Positions 16,334 to 24,459 of a stretch of 64,000 nt of DNA are shown in pieces. Each line of letters starts with the position of its first letter. The first letter of the stretch is position 1. Position numbers and translations under genes: made by a program. The notes under the pieces were generated by a model. The model did not search any database. It worked only from the letters and a program-made list of their open reading frames with translations, and was not told the origin of the DNA. This DNA comes from Flavobacterium sp. TR2 (GTDB taxonomy: Bacteria > Bacteroidota > Bacteroidia > Flavobacteriales > Flavobacteriaceae). Where the stretch lies: the NCBI RefSeq assembly GCF_025252405.1, contig NZ_CP104307.1, positions 1,302,001-1,366,000 of the forward strand. The letters run 5' to 3'.

Positions 16334-18115
16334 ATGAGGCTGATCATCTCTTTTTTCTTTTTACTATTACTATTTTCCAGTGGGACTGCCCAAACCAATG
16401 GGGAGCTCACGGAACAAAAGTACATAGAATTACAGGATAAAATCCGTTTCAGCATGAATGGTAACTTTGACCAAGGTCTTAAGTACGCCGCTGAATTAAA
16501 GAAATCTAACAACAATGAGCACATCTCTTTTGCTTATGGCGCGGGATCTTACCTTTATCAGTTAAAAAATAATAGAGCTAAATCTGATGAATGGTTTGCC
16601 AAGGCATTAACATACTATAATAAACTCCCAGAGTCGGTCCAAAAAATAAATCTTAGAGCATATCTATACAATTATAGAGGATTGACAGAATGGAAAAGGC
16701 GAAATTTTAGCAATGCGCTTAGCAATTATCAGGAAGGAATTAAGCTTTCTATTAAAACTAACGATGTTATACAGACTGTAAAGTTTAAAAGCAACATTGC
16801 CTTGGTTAATGAAGCAGTAGGCAATTATGAACTTGCTGTGAAAAACCTTAGACAGAATAGCGATTTCTTGGATAAGAATGAAAGTCTTTACGAAAAAGAC
16901 CAATTTCAAAATAGTAAAAGTAATATTTATACCAATTTAGGAAATGTCTACGAAGGCTATTATATGAAAAACCGCAACAAATCGGTTTTGCTTGATTCGG
17001 CCGAATACTATTATAAAAGAGCGATAACTTATTCGCAAAACTATATAGATAATAAAATGACGGCTACTTTAAGTCTCGGAAATATCTATTTGTTAAAAAA
17101 AGATTTTAAAAATGCAGAGAAAGCTTATTTTGATATTTCGGTATACGCGAAACAAAATAACGATGAAAGTTATTACAAGACTGCAAATTATAACTTAGGA
17201 GATCTCTACTATTCTCAAAAAAAATACGACAAAGCTTTAATCTTCTTAAAAAAAGTTGATTCTCTATATCTTAAGGAAAAGAAAATAGACATGAGTTATT
17301 TTCAATCCAATTATATTCAGGCAAAAATTTACAATATTCAAAACGAACCTGAATTGGCTTTCAAGCATTCTAAAATTTATTTAGATTCTTATGAAAAATA
17401 TCAGGGACAATTGCGAGAAGAAGCTTTAGAAGTTAATTACAAATTGGGCACCGCGAATCTAAGCGATGAGATGGTGAGCATTCAGGAGAAGTATAAATAT
17501 GAGGTTTTATGGAATAAAGCCCTAAAAGTCTTCTACGTTATTTTGGTTGTTGGCATTGTGTTTTTCTTGATTAAGAATATTCGAGATAAAAATAAAGCGC
17601 AGAAAAAAATGAACGCTCTAATTGAAGAGTTTAAAACGAATCTTGAGAAAAAAGAAATAGAAAAAGCAGGCATCGAAAAAGCGGCTGCCGAAAAAATTGT
17701 GGTTTTAGAAGAGTCTCCAGAACTAGAAGACGCTCAGCTTAAAAAAGAAAATGCAAATCTTAGTATTGATGAGGCGAAAGAAAATAAAATTGTAGAAAAA
17801 TTACTGGCATTAGAAGAAAAATTAGAATACTTAAATGCAGATTTTACGCTTTCGTATGTAGCTAAAAAAATTAAAACCAATACCACCTATTTATCTTATG
17901 TTGTCAATAAAAGATTTGGGAAATCTTTTGGAGAATATTCGAATGAATTGAAGATTAATTATGTTATTAATCAAATGATTACAAATCATCTCTATCGTAA
18001 ATACTCCACTCAGGCAATTGCAGAAAGTGTTGGTTTTAAAAATGCAGTTTCATTTGCAAAATCGTTTCGCAAAAGAACTGGAGTGTCTCCAGCTCAATTT
18101 GCGAACAATATTTAA
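16334..18115 (+). CDS. TPR-transmembrane-HTH (AraC-type) regulator
   Basis: 593 residues. A signal peptide (residues 1-19), a periplasmic run of TPR-like helices (about 25-370, e.g. NTNLGNVYEGYY, ANYNLGDLYYSQKKYDKAL), one membrane helix (about 397-415), a charged coiled-coil linker (Lys/Glu-rich, 420-490) and a C-terminal AraC-type double HTH (about 500-593, ending TGVSPAQFANNI). This architecture is common in Bacteroidota as a one-component regulator that may sense external peptides or carbohydrates. Its stop is only 10 bp from the stop of the convergent small-peptide array, which suggests that it regulates that array or the export operon. Ligand unknown. Confidence 0.82.
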   Translation: MRLIISFFFLLLLFSSGTAQTNGELTEQKYIELQDKIRFSMNGNFDQGLKYAAELKKSNNNEHISFAYGAGSYLYQLKNNRAKSDEWFAKALTYYNKLPESVQKINLRAYLYNYRGLTEWKRRNFSNALSNYQEGIKLSIKTNDVIQTVKFKSNIALVNEAVGNYELAVKNLRQNSDFLDKNESLYEKDQFQNSKSNIYTNLGNVYEGYYMKNRNKSVLLDSAEYYYKRAITYSQNYIDNKMTATLSLGNIYLLKKDFKNAEKAYFDISVYAKQNNDESYYKTANYNLGDLYYSQKKYDKALIFLKKVDSLYLKEKKIDMSYFQSNYIQAKIYNIQNEPELAFKHSKIYLDSYEKYQGQLREEALEVNYKLGTANLSDEMVSIQEKYKYEVLWNKALKVFYVILVVGIVFFLIKNIRDKNKAQKKMNALIEEFKTNLEKKEIEKAGIEKAAAEKIVVLEESPELEDAQLKKENANLSIDEAKENKIVEKLLALEEKLEYLNADFTLSYVAKKIKTNTTYLSYVVNKRFGKSFGEYSNELKINYVINQMITNHLYRKYSTQAIAESVGFKNAVSFAKSFRKRTGVSPAQFANNI

Positions 18116-18125
18116 AACTGCATTA

Positions 18126-18272
18126 TTAGCCATTTCCTCCTCCGTTAGTTTTTATAGGATAGCTCACAACAGGCGGATCAATAGGTTCATCTCCTCCTCT
18201 AATAATTCTTTGCGCTTTTCGGTCTATTTTTTCTGATTCGAAATCTTTGAATGTCAGTATTTTAGTTTTCAT
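18126..18272 (-). CDS. Small GG-leader peptide, copy 1 of 5
   Basis: 48 residues from the ATG at 18272. The leader MKTKILTFKDFESEKIDRKA runs on to QRIIRGG, and the C-terminal part is DEPIDPPVVSYPI then KTNGGGNG. The Gly-Gly (residues 26-27) fits the cleavage site used by C39 peptidase exporters, one of which is encoded at 22265. This is the copy nearest the regulator gene and differs from copies 2-4 in the first residues of the core (DEP in place of ENGS/ENDS). A longer frame to 18344 begins with unrelated sequence and was trimmed. Confidence 0.72.
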   Translation of the reverse strand: MKTKILTFKDFESEKIDRKAQRIIRGGDEPIDPPVVSYPIKTNGGGNG

Positions 18273-18324
18273 GGCTCTTTTTTTTGGATTAATTTTTTTG
18301 GATTTTTTACTTTTAAGATATGGA

Positions 18325-18474
18325 TTAACCGTTTCCTCCTCCATTAGTTTTTATAGGATAGCTCACAACAGGCGGGTCAATAGAGCCGTTTTCTCCTCCT
18401 CTAATAATTCTTTGCGCTTTTCGGTCTATTTTTTCTGATTCAAAATCTTTGAATGTCAATATTTTAGTTTTCAT
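18325..18474 (-). CDS. Small GG-leader peptide, copy 2 of 5
   Basis: 49 residues, same leader as copy 1 with an identical Gly-Gly site. Core ENGSIDPPVVSYPI then KTNGGGNG. It lies 202 bp upstream (start to start) of copy 1 in a tandem array; the spacer sequence is also similar between copies. Confidence 0.72.
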   Translation of the reverse strand: MKTKILTFKDFESEKIDRKAQRIIRGGENGSIDPPVVSYPIKTNGGGNG

Positions 18475-18527
18475 GGTATTCTTTTTTAGGGTTGTTTTAT
18501 ATGGACTTTTATTTTTTAAGCTGCGAA

Positions 18528-18677
18528 TTAACCGTTTCCTCCTCCATTAGTTTTAATTGGATAGCTCACAACAGGCGGGTCAATAGAGTCGTTTTCTCCT
18601 CCTCTAATAATTCTTTGCGCTTTTCGGTCTATTTTTTCTGATTCAAAATCTTTGAATGTCAATATTTTAGTTTTCAT
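18528..18677 (-). CDS. Small GG-leader peptide, copy 3 of 5
   Basis: 49 residues. Leader identical to copy 2; core begins ENDSIDPP instead of ENGSIDPP. Start-to-start spacing to copy 2 is 203 bp, as for copy 4. Too short to appear in ordinary gene calls, but supported by conservation across the five copies, with changes that keep the frame. Confidence 0.72.
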   Translation of the reverse strand: MKTKILTFKDFESEKIDRKAQRIIRGGENDSIDPPVVSYPIKTNGGGNG

Positions 18678-18730
18678 GATTCTCTTTTTTTGGATTGTTT
18701 TATTTGGACTTTTATTTTTTAAGCTGCGAA

Positions 18731-18880
18731 TTAACCGTTTCCTCCTCCATTAGTTTTTATAGGATAGCTCACAACAGGCGGGTCAATAGAGTCGTTTTCA
18801 CCTCCTCTAACAATTCTTTGCGCTTTTCGGTCTATTTTTTCTGATTCAAAATCTTTGAATGTTAATATTTTAGTTTTCAT
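18731..18880 (-). CDS. Small GG-leader peptide, copy 4 of 5
   Basis: 49 residues. Core ENDSIDPPVVSYPI then KTNGGGNG, as in copy 3. The leader has Val for Ile before the Gly-Gly (RIVRGG). Two hundred and three bp from copy 3. Confidence 0.72.
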   Translation of the reverse strand: MKTKILTFKDFESEKIDRKAQRIVRGGENDSIDPPVVSYPIKTNGGGNG

Positions 18881-18949
18881 GGCTCTCTTTTTTTTTAAGT
18901 GTTTTGTTTGGGTTGTTTTATTTGGACTTTTACTTTTTTAAGATGTGAA

Positions 18950-19090
18950 TTAACCGTTTCCTCCACCATTAGTTTTTAGAGGATCAGACGGATCGTTAGA
19001 ATCGCTGCCTCCGCCTCGGATAATTTTTTGAGCTTCTTTATTCATTTTTTCTGCTTCGAAATCTGATAATTTAAATGTTGTATTTTTCAT
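18950..19090 (-). CDS. Small GG-leader peptide, copy 5 of 5 (diverged)
   Basis: 46 residues, the outermost copy and therefore first in the direction of transcription. The leader is recognisably related (MKNTTFKLSDFEAEKMNKEA, then QKIIRGG) but the core is shorter and different (GSDSNDPSDPL then KTNGGGNG); only the KTNGGGNG tail is unchanged. It is the likely older or parental unit, or the divergent member. No cysteine occurs in any of the five cores. Confidence 0.7.
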   Translation of the reverse strand: MKNTTFKLSDFEAEKMNKEAQKIIRGGGSDSNDPSDPLKTNGGGNG

Positions 19091-19677
19091 GTTGTTGAAT
19101 TTTTAGTTTATATTTTTGTACTATTAATCTTTCATATGCATTTTTTTGCAACTTTGTCAAAAGCGGCAAATAAGAGCGCTAAAAATTGGTTTACGCTAAG
19201 TTTTTTTTTTGAGTTTTATTGGTTAAAAGCATTAAAGCTGAGTTTTATATTTGTAAGGCAAAACTTCTAAATTTGTACTCGCTTTTTGCTTTTCAGAGGG
19301 AGTTTTTTGCTACCGATTTGAGGTTTTTTCTTGACGATTTGATGGCGTTTTTTAGACCTCTTTTTTATGATTTTATATCTTCAAAATCATATGATTTTCG
19401 TGTCCTTATTTTCATGTTTTTTAAAGTTTCGATTATTGCTTATCCAAAACTAGATAAAAAGCGAAACCGTTAATCGAAAATAGCTTTTGTGCGCTTTTTA
19501 TTGAAAAAAAACGATCTTAATTCCTTGTTTTGCAATATGTTGCTGTAATTACTATACTTGGTATAATTTATAAATTGTATGTGGTATAATTAATAAAATG
19601 TATGTGTTTATGTGATTTTTATGAATAAAAACCCCAATATTTGCAGTGTAATTATGATTTAAAAACGATCAAAAACG
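19091..19677. other. Divergent intergenic region, no gene
   Basis: 587 bp separate the peptide array (minus) from the VKOR operon (plus). It is AT-rich with many T runs. It holds TAnnTTTG-like boxes (TATATTTG at 19246-19253, AATATTTG at 19636-19643) and the 23-bp direct repeat described separately. An 84-codon open frame (19219-19473) has no family resemblance, no ATG start and low-complexity Phe-rich sequence, and is not called. Confidence 0.6.
19560..19605. promoter_or_regulatory. Tandem 23-bp direct repeat upstream of the export operon
   Basis: GGTATAATTTATAAATTGTATGT-type unit (19560-19582) is followed without a gap by a second copy (19583-19605) that differs at 2 of 23 positions. The pair ends about 7 bp upstream of where a -33 element would be for the AATATTTG box at 19636. 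Two binding sites on one DNA face at about two helical turns is the layout of activators such as LytTR or AraC types. Confidence 0.55.
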
Positions 19678-21234
19678 ATGTTAAAACTGGTCCAAAAATT
19701 TCTACAAATCAATCGATACTCAGACATAAAAAATGAGTTCAAGGATCTGTTTTTGTCTCATCCGAATTATCCGAGTTTGTTTGCCATTACAGACTCGTTT
19801 GATTTGCTTTCTGTAGAGAACGCAGCTGTAAGAGTTTCGAAAGAGCAGATTGAAGATTTGCCTTCGAACTTTTTGGCGTATTTTAAAGATGAGTTGGTAT
19901 TAGTCGAAAAATTTAAAAGCGGCGTTAGAATTACAACTCCAAAAAAAGGAATGCAGAAATTGTCTTATGATAAATTCCTTTTAGATTGGAATGGTGTTAT
20001 TGTTGCCATTGAACCAAACAATGTCGTAGCAAGAGATAATCTAAAAATAGAATACAATTGGCTAAAATATTTTCTGCCTCTTGCACTTGTAGCAGGATTA
20101 TCTTTCTACTACAACCGTTTTGACTGGTTTACAGCTTCTTTTTTAATAACATCGGTTCTTGGTTTAGTCGTAAGCATATTCATTGTGCAGGAAAGATGGG
20201 GAGTTAAAAACACCGTGATTTCAAAATTCTGTAATTTAAGTTCTAATTCTTCTTGTCATTCTGTAATAAGTTTCAATGATGATATTGCAAATAGATGGTT
20301 GAGTTTTTCAGATTTGCCACTGCTTTTCTTTGGCTCTAGCATTATAGCAATATTGGTTCAGCCTTTAAGTTCAACCATTTTTGTTGGATTTTTAAGTCTG
20401 CTTGCTATTCCAGTAATCGTTTGCTCGATCTGGATTCAAAAATTTGAGATTCAAAAATGGTGCATAATGTGCTTAGCCGTATCATTTTTAATATTGGTGC
20501 AAAGCGTTGTTTGGTTCTCATCAGATCTTTTTACACTGAGTTTTAGTTTCAATGCTATTTTCCCTTATGTATTTTCTTTATTGCTTTTAATACCAATTTG
20601 GGCATCAGTTAAAGTAATGATTAAGAAATCGCTTGATAATGAAAACTCTCTGAAAGAACTTAAAAAATTTAAGAGAAATTACTCGCTACTAAACTTCTTG
20701 TCCAAAAAAGTAAAATATAACAAAGGATTTGAAGATTTGAGAGGCTTGACATTTGGCAATAAAAATGCAGGAGTTAGACTCTCTGTAATTCTGAGCCCAA
20801 GCTGCGGACATTGTTATAAAACTTTTCAAGAAGCTTTCGATTTAGTATTGAAGTTTCCAGACAAAATATTTTTGAATGTTCTTTTTAATATTAATCCAGA
20901 AAATAACGACAATCCTTATAAGGCAGTTGTCGAGCGGCTTCTAACGATTAACAGAACTACACCTGGAAAAACTGTTGAAGCGATTTCAGATTGGTATATT
21001 AAAAGAATGCCACATAAAAAATGGCTTAAAAAATGGAATGTTGATTCTGTAAGCATGATGATAAATCAGGAAATTCAGAAACAATATGATTGGTGCTCTA
21101 TGAACAATTTTAATTACACACCAATTAAAATTGTCAACGAAAGGCTATTTCCAAACGAATATGAATTGAACGAATTGAAGTATTTCTTAAACGATTATGT
21201 AGAAGAAGTTCAAGTTTTAGAAAAAATAGCTTAA
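19678..21234 (+). CDS. C39-like / VKOR / thioredoxin-fold disulfide oxidoreductase
   Basis: 518 residues. Residues 1-115 resemble a C39 peptidase-like domain (HPNYPSLFAITDSF) but contain no Cys, so it is probably a non-catalytic leader-binding domain. Residues 125-310 form a VKOR-like bundle of about five helices with a loop Cys pair (Cys185, Cys193) and the CxxC active site WCIMC (262, 265). Residues 350-505 form a thioredoxin-like domain with SCGHC (376, 379). VKOR reoxidises the partner Trx domain, making disulfides in exported proteins. Three Cys-containing small peptides follow immediately and are its likely substrates. Confidence 0.82.
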   Translation: MLKLVQKFLQINRYSDIKNEFKDLFLSHPNYPSLFAITDSFDLLSVENAAVRVSKEQIEDLPSNFLAYFKDELVLVEKFKSGVRITTPKKGMQKLSYDKFLLDWNGVIVAIEPNNVVARDNLKIEYNWLKYFLPLALVAGLSFYYNRFDWFTASFLITSVLGLVVSIFIVQERWGVKNTVISKFCNLSSNSSCHSVISFNDDIANRWLSFSDLPLLFFGSSIIAILVQPLSSTIFVGFLSLLAIPVIVCSIWIQKFEIQKWCIMCLAVSFLILVQSVVWFSSDLFTLSFSFNAIFPYVFSLLLLIPIWASVKVMIKKSLDNENSLKELKKFKRNYSLLNFLSKKVKYNKGFEDLRGLTFGNKNAGVRLSVILSPSCGHCYKTFQEAFDLVLKFPDKIFLNVLFNINPENNDNPYKAVVERLLTINRTTPGKTVEAISDWYIKRMPHKKWLKKWNVDSVSMMINQEIQKQYDWCSMNNFNYTPIKIVNERLFPNEYELNELKYFLNDYVEEVQVLEKIA

Positions 21235-21298
21235 GAAAATACAGAAGTTTCGACTGTTAAAATAGGAACAAATAACCCCAATTTAAAAACCTGCAGCG

Positions 21299-21481
21299 AT
21301 GTTAAAGAACATTTTGAAATTGAAAGGTGCAGTAGAATTGACTGCGAATGAGCTGAAAACAATAAACGGAGATCATGCTCCTATTTGTGAAGACGGATTT
21401 AAAGCTAAAAGATGTACAGAATTTGGAACTGTGCCAGCATATTGGAACTGCATACCAAATAGTTACTTCGGAAGCTGCTAA
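21299..21481 (+). CDS. Secreted peptide precursor A (4 Cys)
   Basis: 60 residues. The leader MLKNILKLKGAVELTANELK then TING is followed by a core of about 36 residues with four cysteines (Cys30, 39, 51, 60) ending in SYFGSC. The leader shares the pattern ML-x-x-ILKLxGA...L...E-x-K-x-I-x-G with the next two genes. The ending NG rather than GG would need the exporter peptidase to accept it. An upstream stretch AACCCCAATTTAAAAACC may carry its leader. Function of the mature peptide unknown. Confidence 0.68.
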   Translation: MLKNILKLKGAVELTANELKTINGDHAPICEDGFKAKRCTEFGTVPAYWNCIPNSYFGSC

Positions 21482-21550
21482 AGAAGATTTTTTTAAGCAT
21501 CAAGTTATAGAATATTTGAGGCTTAAACCAAAAAACGTAAATAGCCAGTT

Positions 21551-21691
21551 ATGTTAGAAAAGATTTTAAAAAGCAAAGACACAAAAAAGCTGACAAAAAA
21601 AGAGCAAAAAAACATTTTGGGAAATGATGAATATTCGCAAGAAATCAATTGCCATGATGATGTTGCTTTCGAAAAACATTATGCTTGCTAA
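21551..21691 (+). CDS. Secreted peptide precursor B (2 Cys)
   Basis: 46 residues, below the usual length cut-off. The leader MLEKILKSKDTKKLTKKEQK then NILGN matches the ILK/E-x-K pattern of peptides A and C. The core has two cysteines, at Cys35 and the C-terminal residue (HYAC). It is the shortest of the three and the most diverged. Confidence 0.6.
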   Translation: MLEKILKSKDTKKLTKKEQKNILGNDEYSQEINCHDDVAFEKHYAC

Positions 21692-21756
21692 TTTTAATAT
21701 TTAAATGGTGACAGAGAAGAAAAAGCTCTGTTGCTGTTTAAAAAAAGGTATTAATT

Positions 21757-21948
21757 ATGTTGAAGAAGATTTTAAAGCTTGAAGGCGCTCAATATATTAA
21801 CAAATTTGAGCAGAAAACCATGAAAGGAGGAATTCCGGAATGCTGGATTCATGCTTTAGAAGCAGGATGCTTTTTAATACCGCCAGGCGAAACTTGTCCG
21901 CTAAATACATCATCGGGTATTTGTGATACAAGTCGTCTTTGTTGTTGA
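21757..21948 (+). CDS. Secreted peptide precursor C (6 Cys)
   Basis: 63 residues. The leader MLKKILKLEGAQYINKFEQK then TMKGG ends in a true Gly-Gly. The core of about 38 residues contains six cysteines (PECW, GCF, ETCP, GICD, RLCC). The Gly-Gly cleavage site and even cysteine number fit a disulfide-knotted exported peptide. Its leader pairs with A and B, so the three are one family with variable cores. Confidence 0.7.
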   Translation: MLKKILKLEGAQYINKFEQKTMKGGIPECWIHALEAGCFLIPPGETCPLNTSSGICDTSRLCC

Positions 21949-22020
21949 TTTTTAACTTTTTTTAAAAGTAATACGATATAGCCTTATTTAGAATTTAGTC
22001 ATGTTTTTTTTGAATGTATA

Positions 22021-22140
22021 GGCGCTCGATCGTGGAACATTGAGCAAATTCTCAGTATTGATGATTGGTACTGAGATTCTTAGGAGTTGGCCGCTGGGTT
22101 GTTTTTATTTGGTTAGGGTAACCGCGGCCATGTCCTAAAG
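22021..22140. ncRNA. Possible structured RNA in the peptide operon
   Basis: Reading the plus strand, three hairpins can be drawn. The first is GCTCGAT/ATTGAGC (22024-22030 with 22039-22045). The second is CTCAGTA/TACTGAG (22051-22057 with 22069-22075). The third is a longer one with outer TTAGGA/TCCTAA, core GGCCGC/GCGGCC (22089-22094 with 22124-22129) and GGTT/AACC on top. The GC content of the third exceeds its surroundings. A strong terminator follows at 22177. It might be a small RNA, a leader of the ABC gene or just a 3' trailer. No Rfam class recognised. Confidence 0.4.
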
Positions 22141-22176
22141 AAATTGTGTTGCTAAAAATTTGTTTTTAAATACTGA

Positions 22177-22210
22177 AACAGAGAAGATTTAAATCTTCTC
22201 TGTTTTTTTT
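22177..22210 (+). terminator. Strong terminator between peptide genes and exporter
   Basis: Perfect 28-bp palindrome (22177-22204, AACAGAGAAGATTT and complement) followed by Ts to 22210. It separates the three Cys peptides and the structured segment from the ABC exporter, whose TTG start is 55 bp later, so it may set peptide-to-exporter ratio or act as an attenuator. Confidence 0.82.
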
Positions 22211-22264
22211 ATGGTTTAACAAGATTTTTTTTTCTTAATTTGGTCAGGAATAAATCAGAATAAA

Positions 22265-24457
22265 TTGAAAAAATTTACTCATTATAAACAAGCTGATTAC
22301 AAAGATTGCGGCCCTACTTGTCTGAAAATTATAGCCAAACATTATGGCAAGACAATTCATATTCAGGATCTAAGAGAATTTAGCGAAACTACCCGAGAGG
22401 GGAGCAATCTGCTTTTCTTGAGTGATGCAGCCGAGAAAATCGGTTTTCGGACTTTGGGAGTAAAATTGAGCTTAGAAAGGCTGGAAGAGGCTCCTCTTCC
22501 GTGCATTCTGCATTGGAATAAAAACCATTATGTTGTACTCTATAAAATAAAAAAGGGGATTTATTATGTTTCAGATCCTGCTTTCGGCCTGATTGAATAC
22601 AATAAAGAAGATTTTCTAAAATTCTGGATTGGCAGCAATGCCGACGATGAAACAAAGGAAGGAATTGCACTGCTGATTGAGGCAACTCCTAGTTTTTTCC
22701 AGGCTGATTTTGATAAAGAAGACCGTAAAGGGTTAGGGTTTGGAATTCTCTCGCAATATGTATTTCGATACAAATCCTTTCTTTTTCAGTTAAGCATCGG
22801 GCTATTGGCAGGCAGTTTGCTGCAGCTGATATTTCCATTTCTGACTCAGAGCATCGTCGATGTGGGAATTCAGAACCAGAATATTCATTTTATTTACCTG
22901 ATTCTTTTTGCCCAGCTGTTTCTTTTTGCAGGACGGACAGGTCTGGAGCTCATAAGAAGCTGGATACTTTTACATCTTTCCACGCGCATCAATATTTCAC
23001 TGATTTCCGATTTTTTTATCAAACTGATGAATCTGCCGATTTCTTTTTTTGATGTGAGAATGACCGGTGATATCATGCAGCGTATAAATGACCACCATAG
23101 AATCGAAAAAATACTTACGACATCCTCTTTAAATGTACTTTTTTCTGTCATCAATATGTTTGTATTGGGAGGAGTTCTGGCTTATTTTAACCTCAAGATA
23201 TTTCTGGTGTTTTTTGTCGGAAGCCTTCTTTATTTTGGCTGGATAAGCCTATTTTTAAAACGAAGAGAAGCCTTAGACTACAAACGTTTTGCAGAAGTAT
23301 CCAATGAACAAGGGAAAGTGATGGAGCTTATTAACGGAATGCAGGAAATTAAGCTTCATAATGCAGAAAAACAGAAGCGCTGGGGATGGGAATATGTTCA
23401 GGCAAGACTTTTCAGGGTTTCGATAAAAGGTTTGGTTTTAGAACAGTCGCAAACCATTGGCTCATCAGTAATAAATGAATTGAAAAATATTTTCATCACT
23501 TTCTTATCTGCAAAACTGGTCATCGACGGATCGATCACTTTGGGGATGATGCTGGCCATTAATTCGATCGTGGGCAGTTTAAATGGGCCCATTACACAGC
23601 TCATCCAATTTGTGAGAGAGCTTCAAGATGCTAAAATTTCATTGGCAAGACTTTCTGAAATTCACGAAAAAGAAGACGAAATGCAGCAGGAGCAGCATCA
23701 GTCCAATGATGTTCCCTATGATTCAGATATCGAATTAAAAAATGTCTCTTATCGCTATTTAGGTTCTGATATGCCTGTTTTAGACAGTTTAAGTTTAAAA
23801 ATTCCGGCCAATAAAGTAACTGCGATAGTAGGAGTGAGCGGAAGCGGAAAAACAACGCTGATGAAGCTGCTTCTTAAATTTTATGAACCCGAAAAAGGAG
23901 AAGTCTTAATTGGGAATGCACAGCTTAAAAACATATCGCAGCACGCCTGGAGATCCAGCATCGGAGCTGTAATGCAGGAAGGATTTATTTTTAGCGACAC
24001 CATTGCCAATAATATTGCTTTTGGAGCAGATAAAATTGACAAGAAGCGATTAGTCTATGCGGCTGATGTAGCAAATATCCAGCAGTATATAAGCGAGCTC
24101 CCGCTGGGCTACAATACCAAAATAGGGGCAGAAGGAGTAGGAATGAGCACCGGACAGAAACAGCGGCTGCTGATAGCCAGAGCGGTATACAAAAATCCAG
24201 AGATTCTGTTCTTTGACGAGGCAACATCGGCTCTGGATGCTAATAATGAAAAAGAAATTATGCAGAAGCTCGATATTTTCTTTAAAAACAAAACAGTAAT
24301 TGTAATTGCGCACCGGTTAAGCACAGTAATGAATGCCGATCAGATTGTGGTTTTGGATAAAGGCAGGATTATAGAAGTAGGAAACCATACCGCGCTGGTT
24401 GAGCAGAAAGGAAATTATTTTGAATTGGTTAAAAATCAGCTGCAGCTAGGAAATTAA
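22265..24457 (+). CDS. C39 peptidase-domain ABC exporter (bacteriocin type)
   Basis: 730 residues. The N-terminal C39 peptidase (1-140) has the catalytic Cys15 in DYKDCGPTCLK, His88 in NKNHYVVLY and Asp104 in VSDPAFG. It cleaves after Gly-Gly leaders. Six membrane helices follow (about 165-450), then an ABC ATPase: Walker A GVSGSGKTT (523-531), signature MSTGQKQRL, Walker B ILFFDEATSALD and H-loop IAHRLS. It would trim and export the small peptides of this locus. The only start matching the family N-terminus is a TTG at 22265. HlyD adaptor follows 2 bp after the stop. Confidence 0.92.
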   Translation: MKKFTHYKQADYKDCGPTCLKIIAKHYGKTIHIQDLREFSETTREGSNLLFLSDAAEKIGFRTLGVKLSLERLEEAPLPCILHWNKNHYVVLYKIKKGIYYVSDPAFGLIEYNKEDFLKFWIGSNADDETKEGIALLIEATPSFFQADFDKEDRKGLGFGILSQYVFRYKSFLFQLSIGLLAGSLLQLIFPFLTQSIVDVGIQNQNIHFIYLILFAQLFLFAGRTGLELIRSWILLHLSTRINISLISDFFIKLMNLPISFFDVRMTGDIMQRINDHHRIEKILTTSSLNVLFSVINMFVLGGVLAYFNLKIFLVFFVGSLLYFGWISLFLKRREALDYKRFAEVSNEQGKVMELINGMQEIKLHNAEKQKRWGWEYVQARLFRVSIKGLVLEQSQTIGSSVINELKNIFITFLSAKLVIDGSITLGMMLAINSIVGSLNGPITQLIQFVRELQDAKISLARLSEIHEKEDEMQQEQHQSNDVPYDSDIELKNVSYRYLGSDMPVLDSLSLKIPANKVTAIVGVSGSGKTTLMKLLLKFYEPEKGEVLIGNAQLKNISQHAWRSSIGAVMQEGFIFSDTIANNIAFGADKIDKKRLVYAADVANIQQYISELPLGYNTKIGAEGVGMSTGQKQRLLIARAVYKNPEILFFDEATSALDANNEKEIMQKLDIFFKNKTVIVIAHRLSTVMNADQIVVLDKGRIIEVGNHTALVEQKGNYFELVKNQLQLGN

Positions 24458-24459
24458 TT

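Noticed and set aside
18126..19090. CRISPR-like regular spacing in the 18.1-19.1 kb region
   Set aside because: The 203-bp period comes from repeated coding units with conserved frames, start and stop codons; there are no short repeats with unique spacers or cas genes.
19219..19473. 84-codon frame in the peptide-locus gap
   Set aside because: No ATG start, no motif, T-rich; the translation is low-complexity hydrophobic. It lies in a likely regulatory region.
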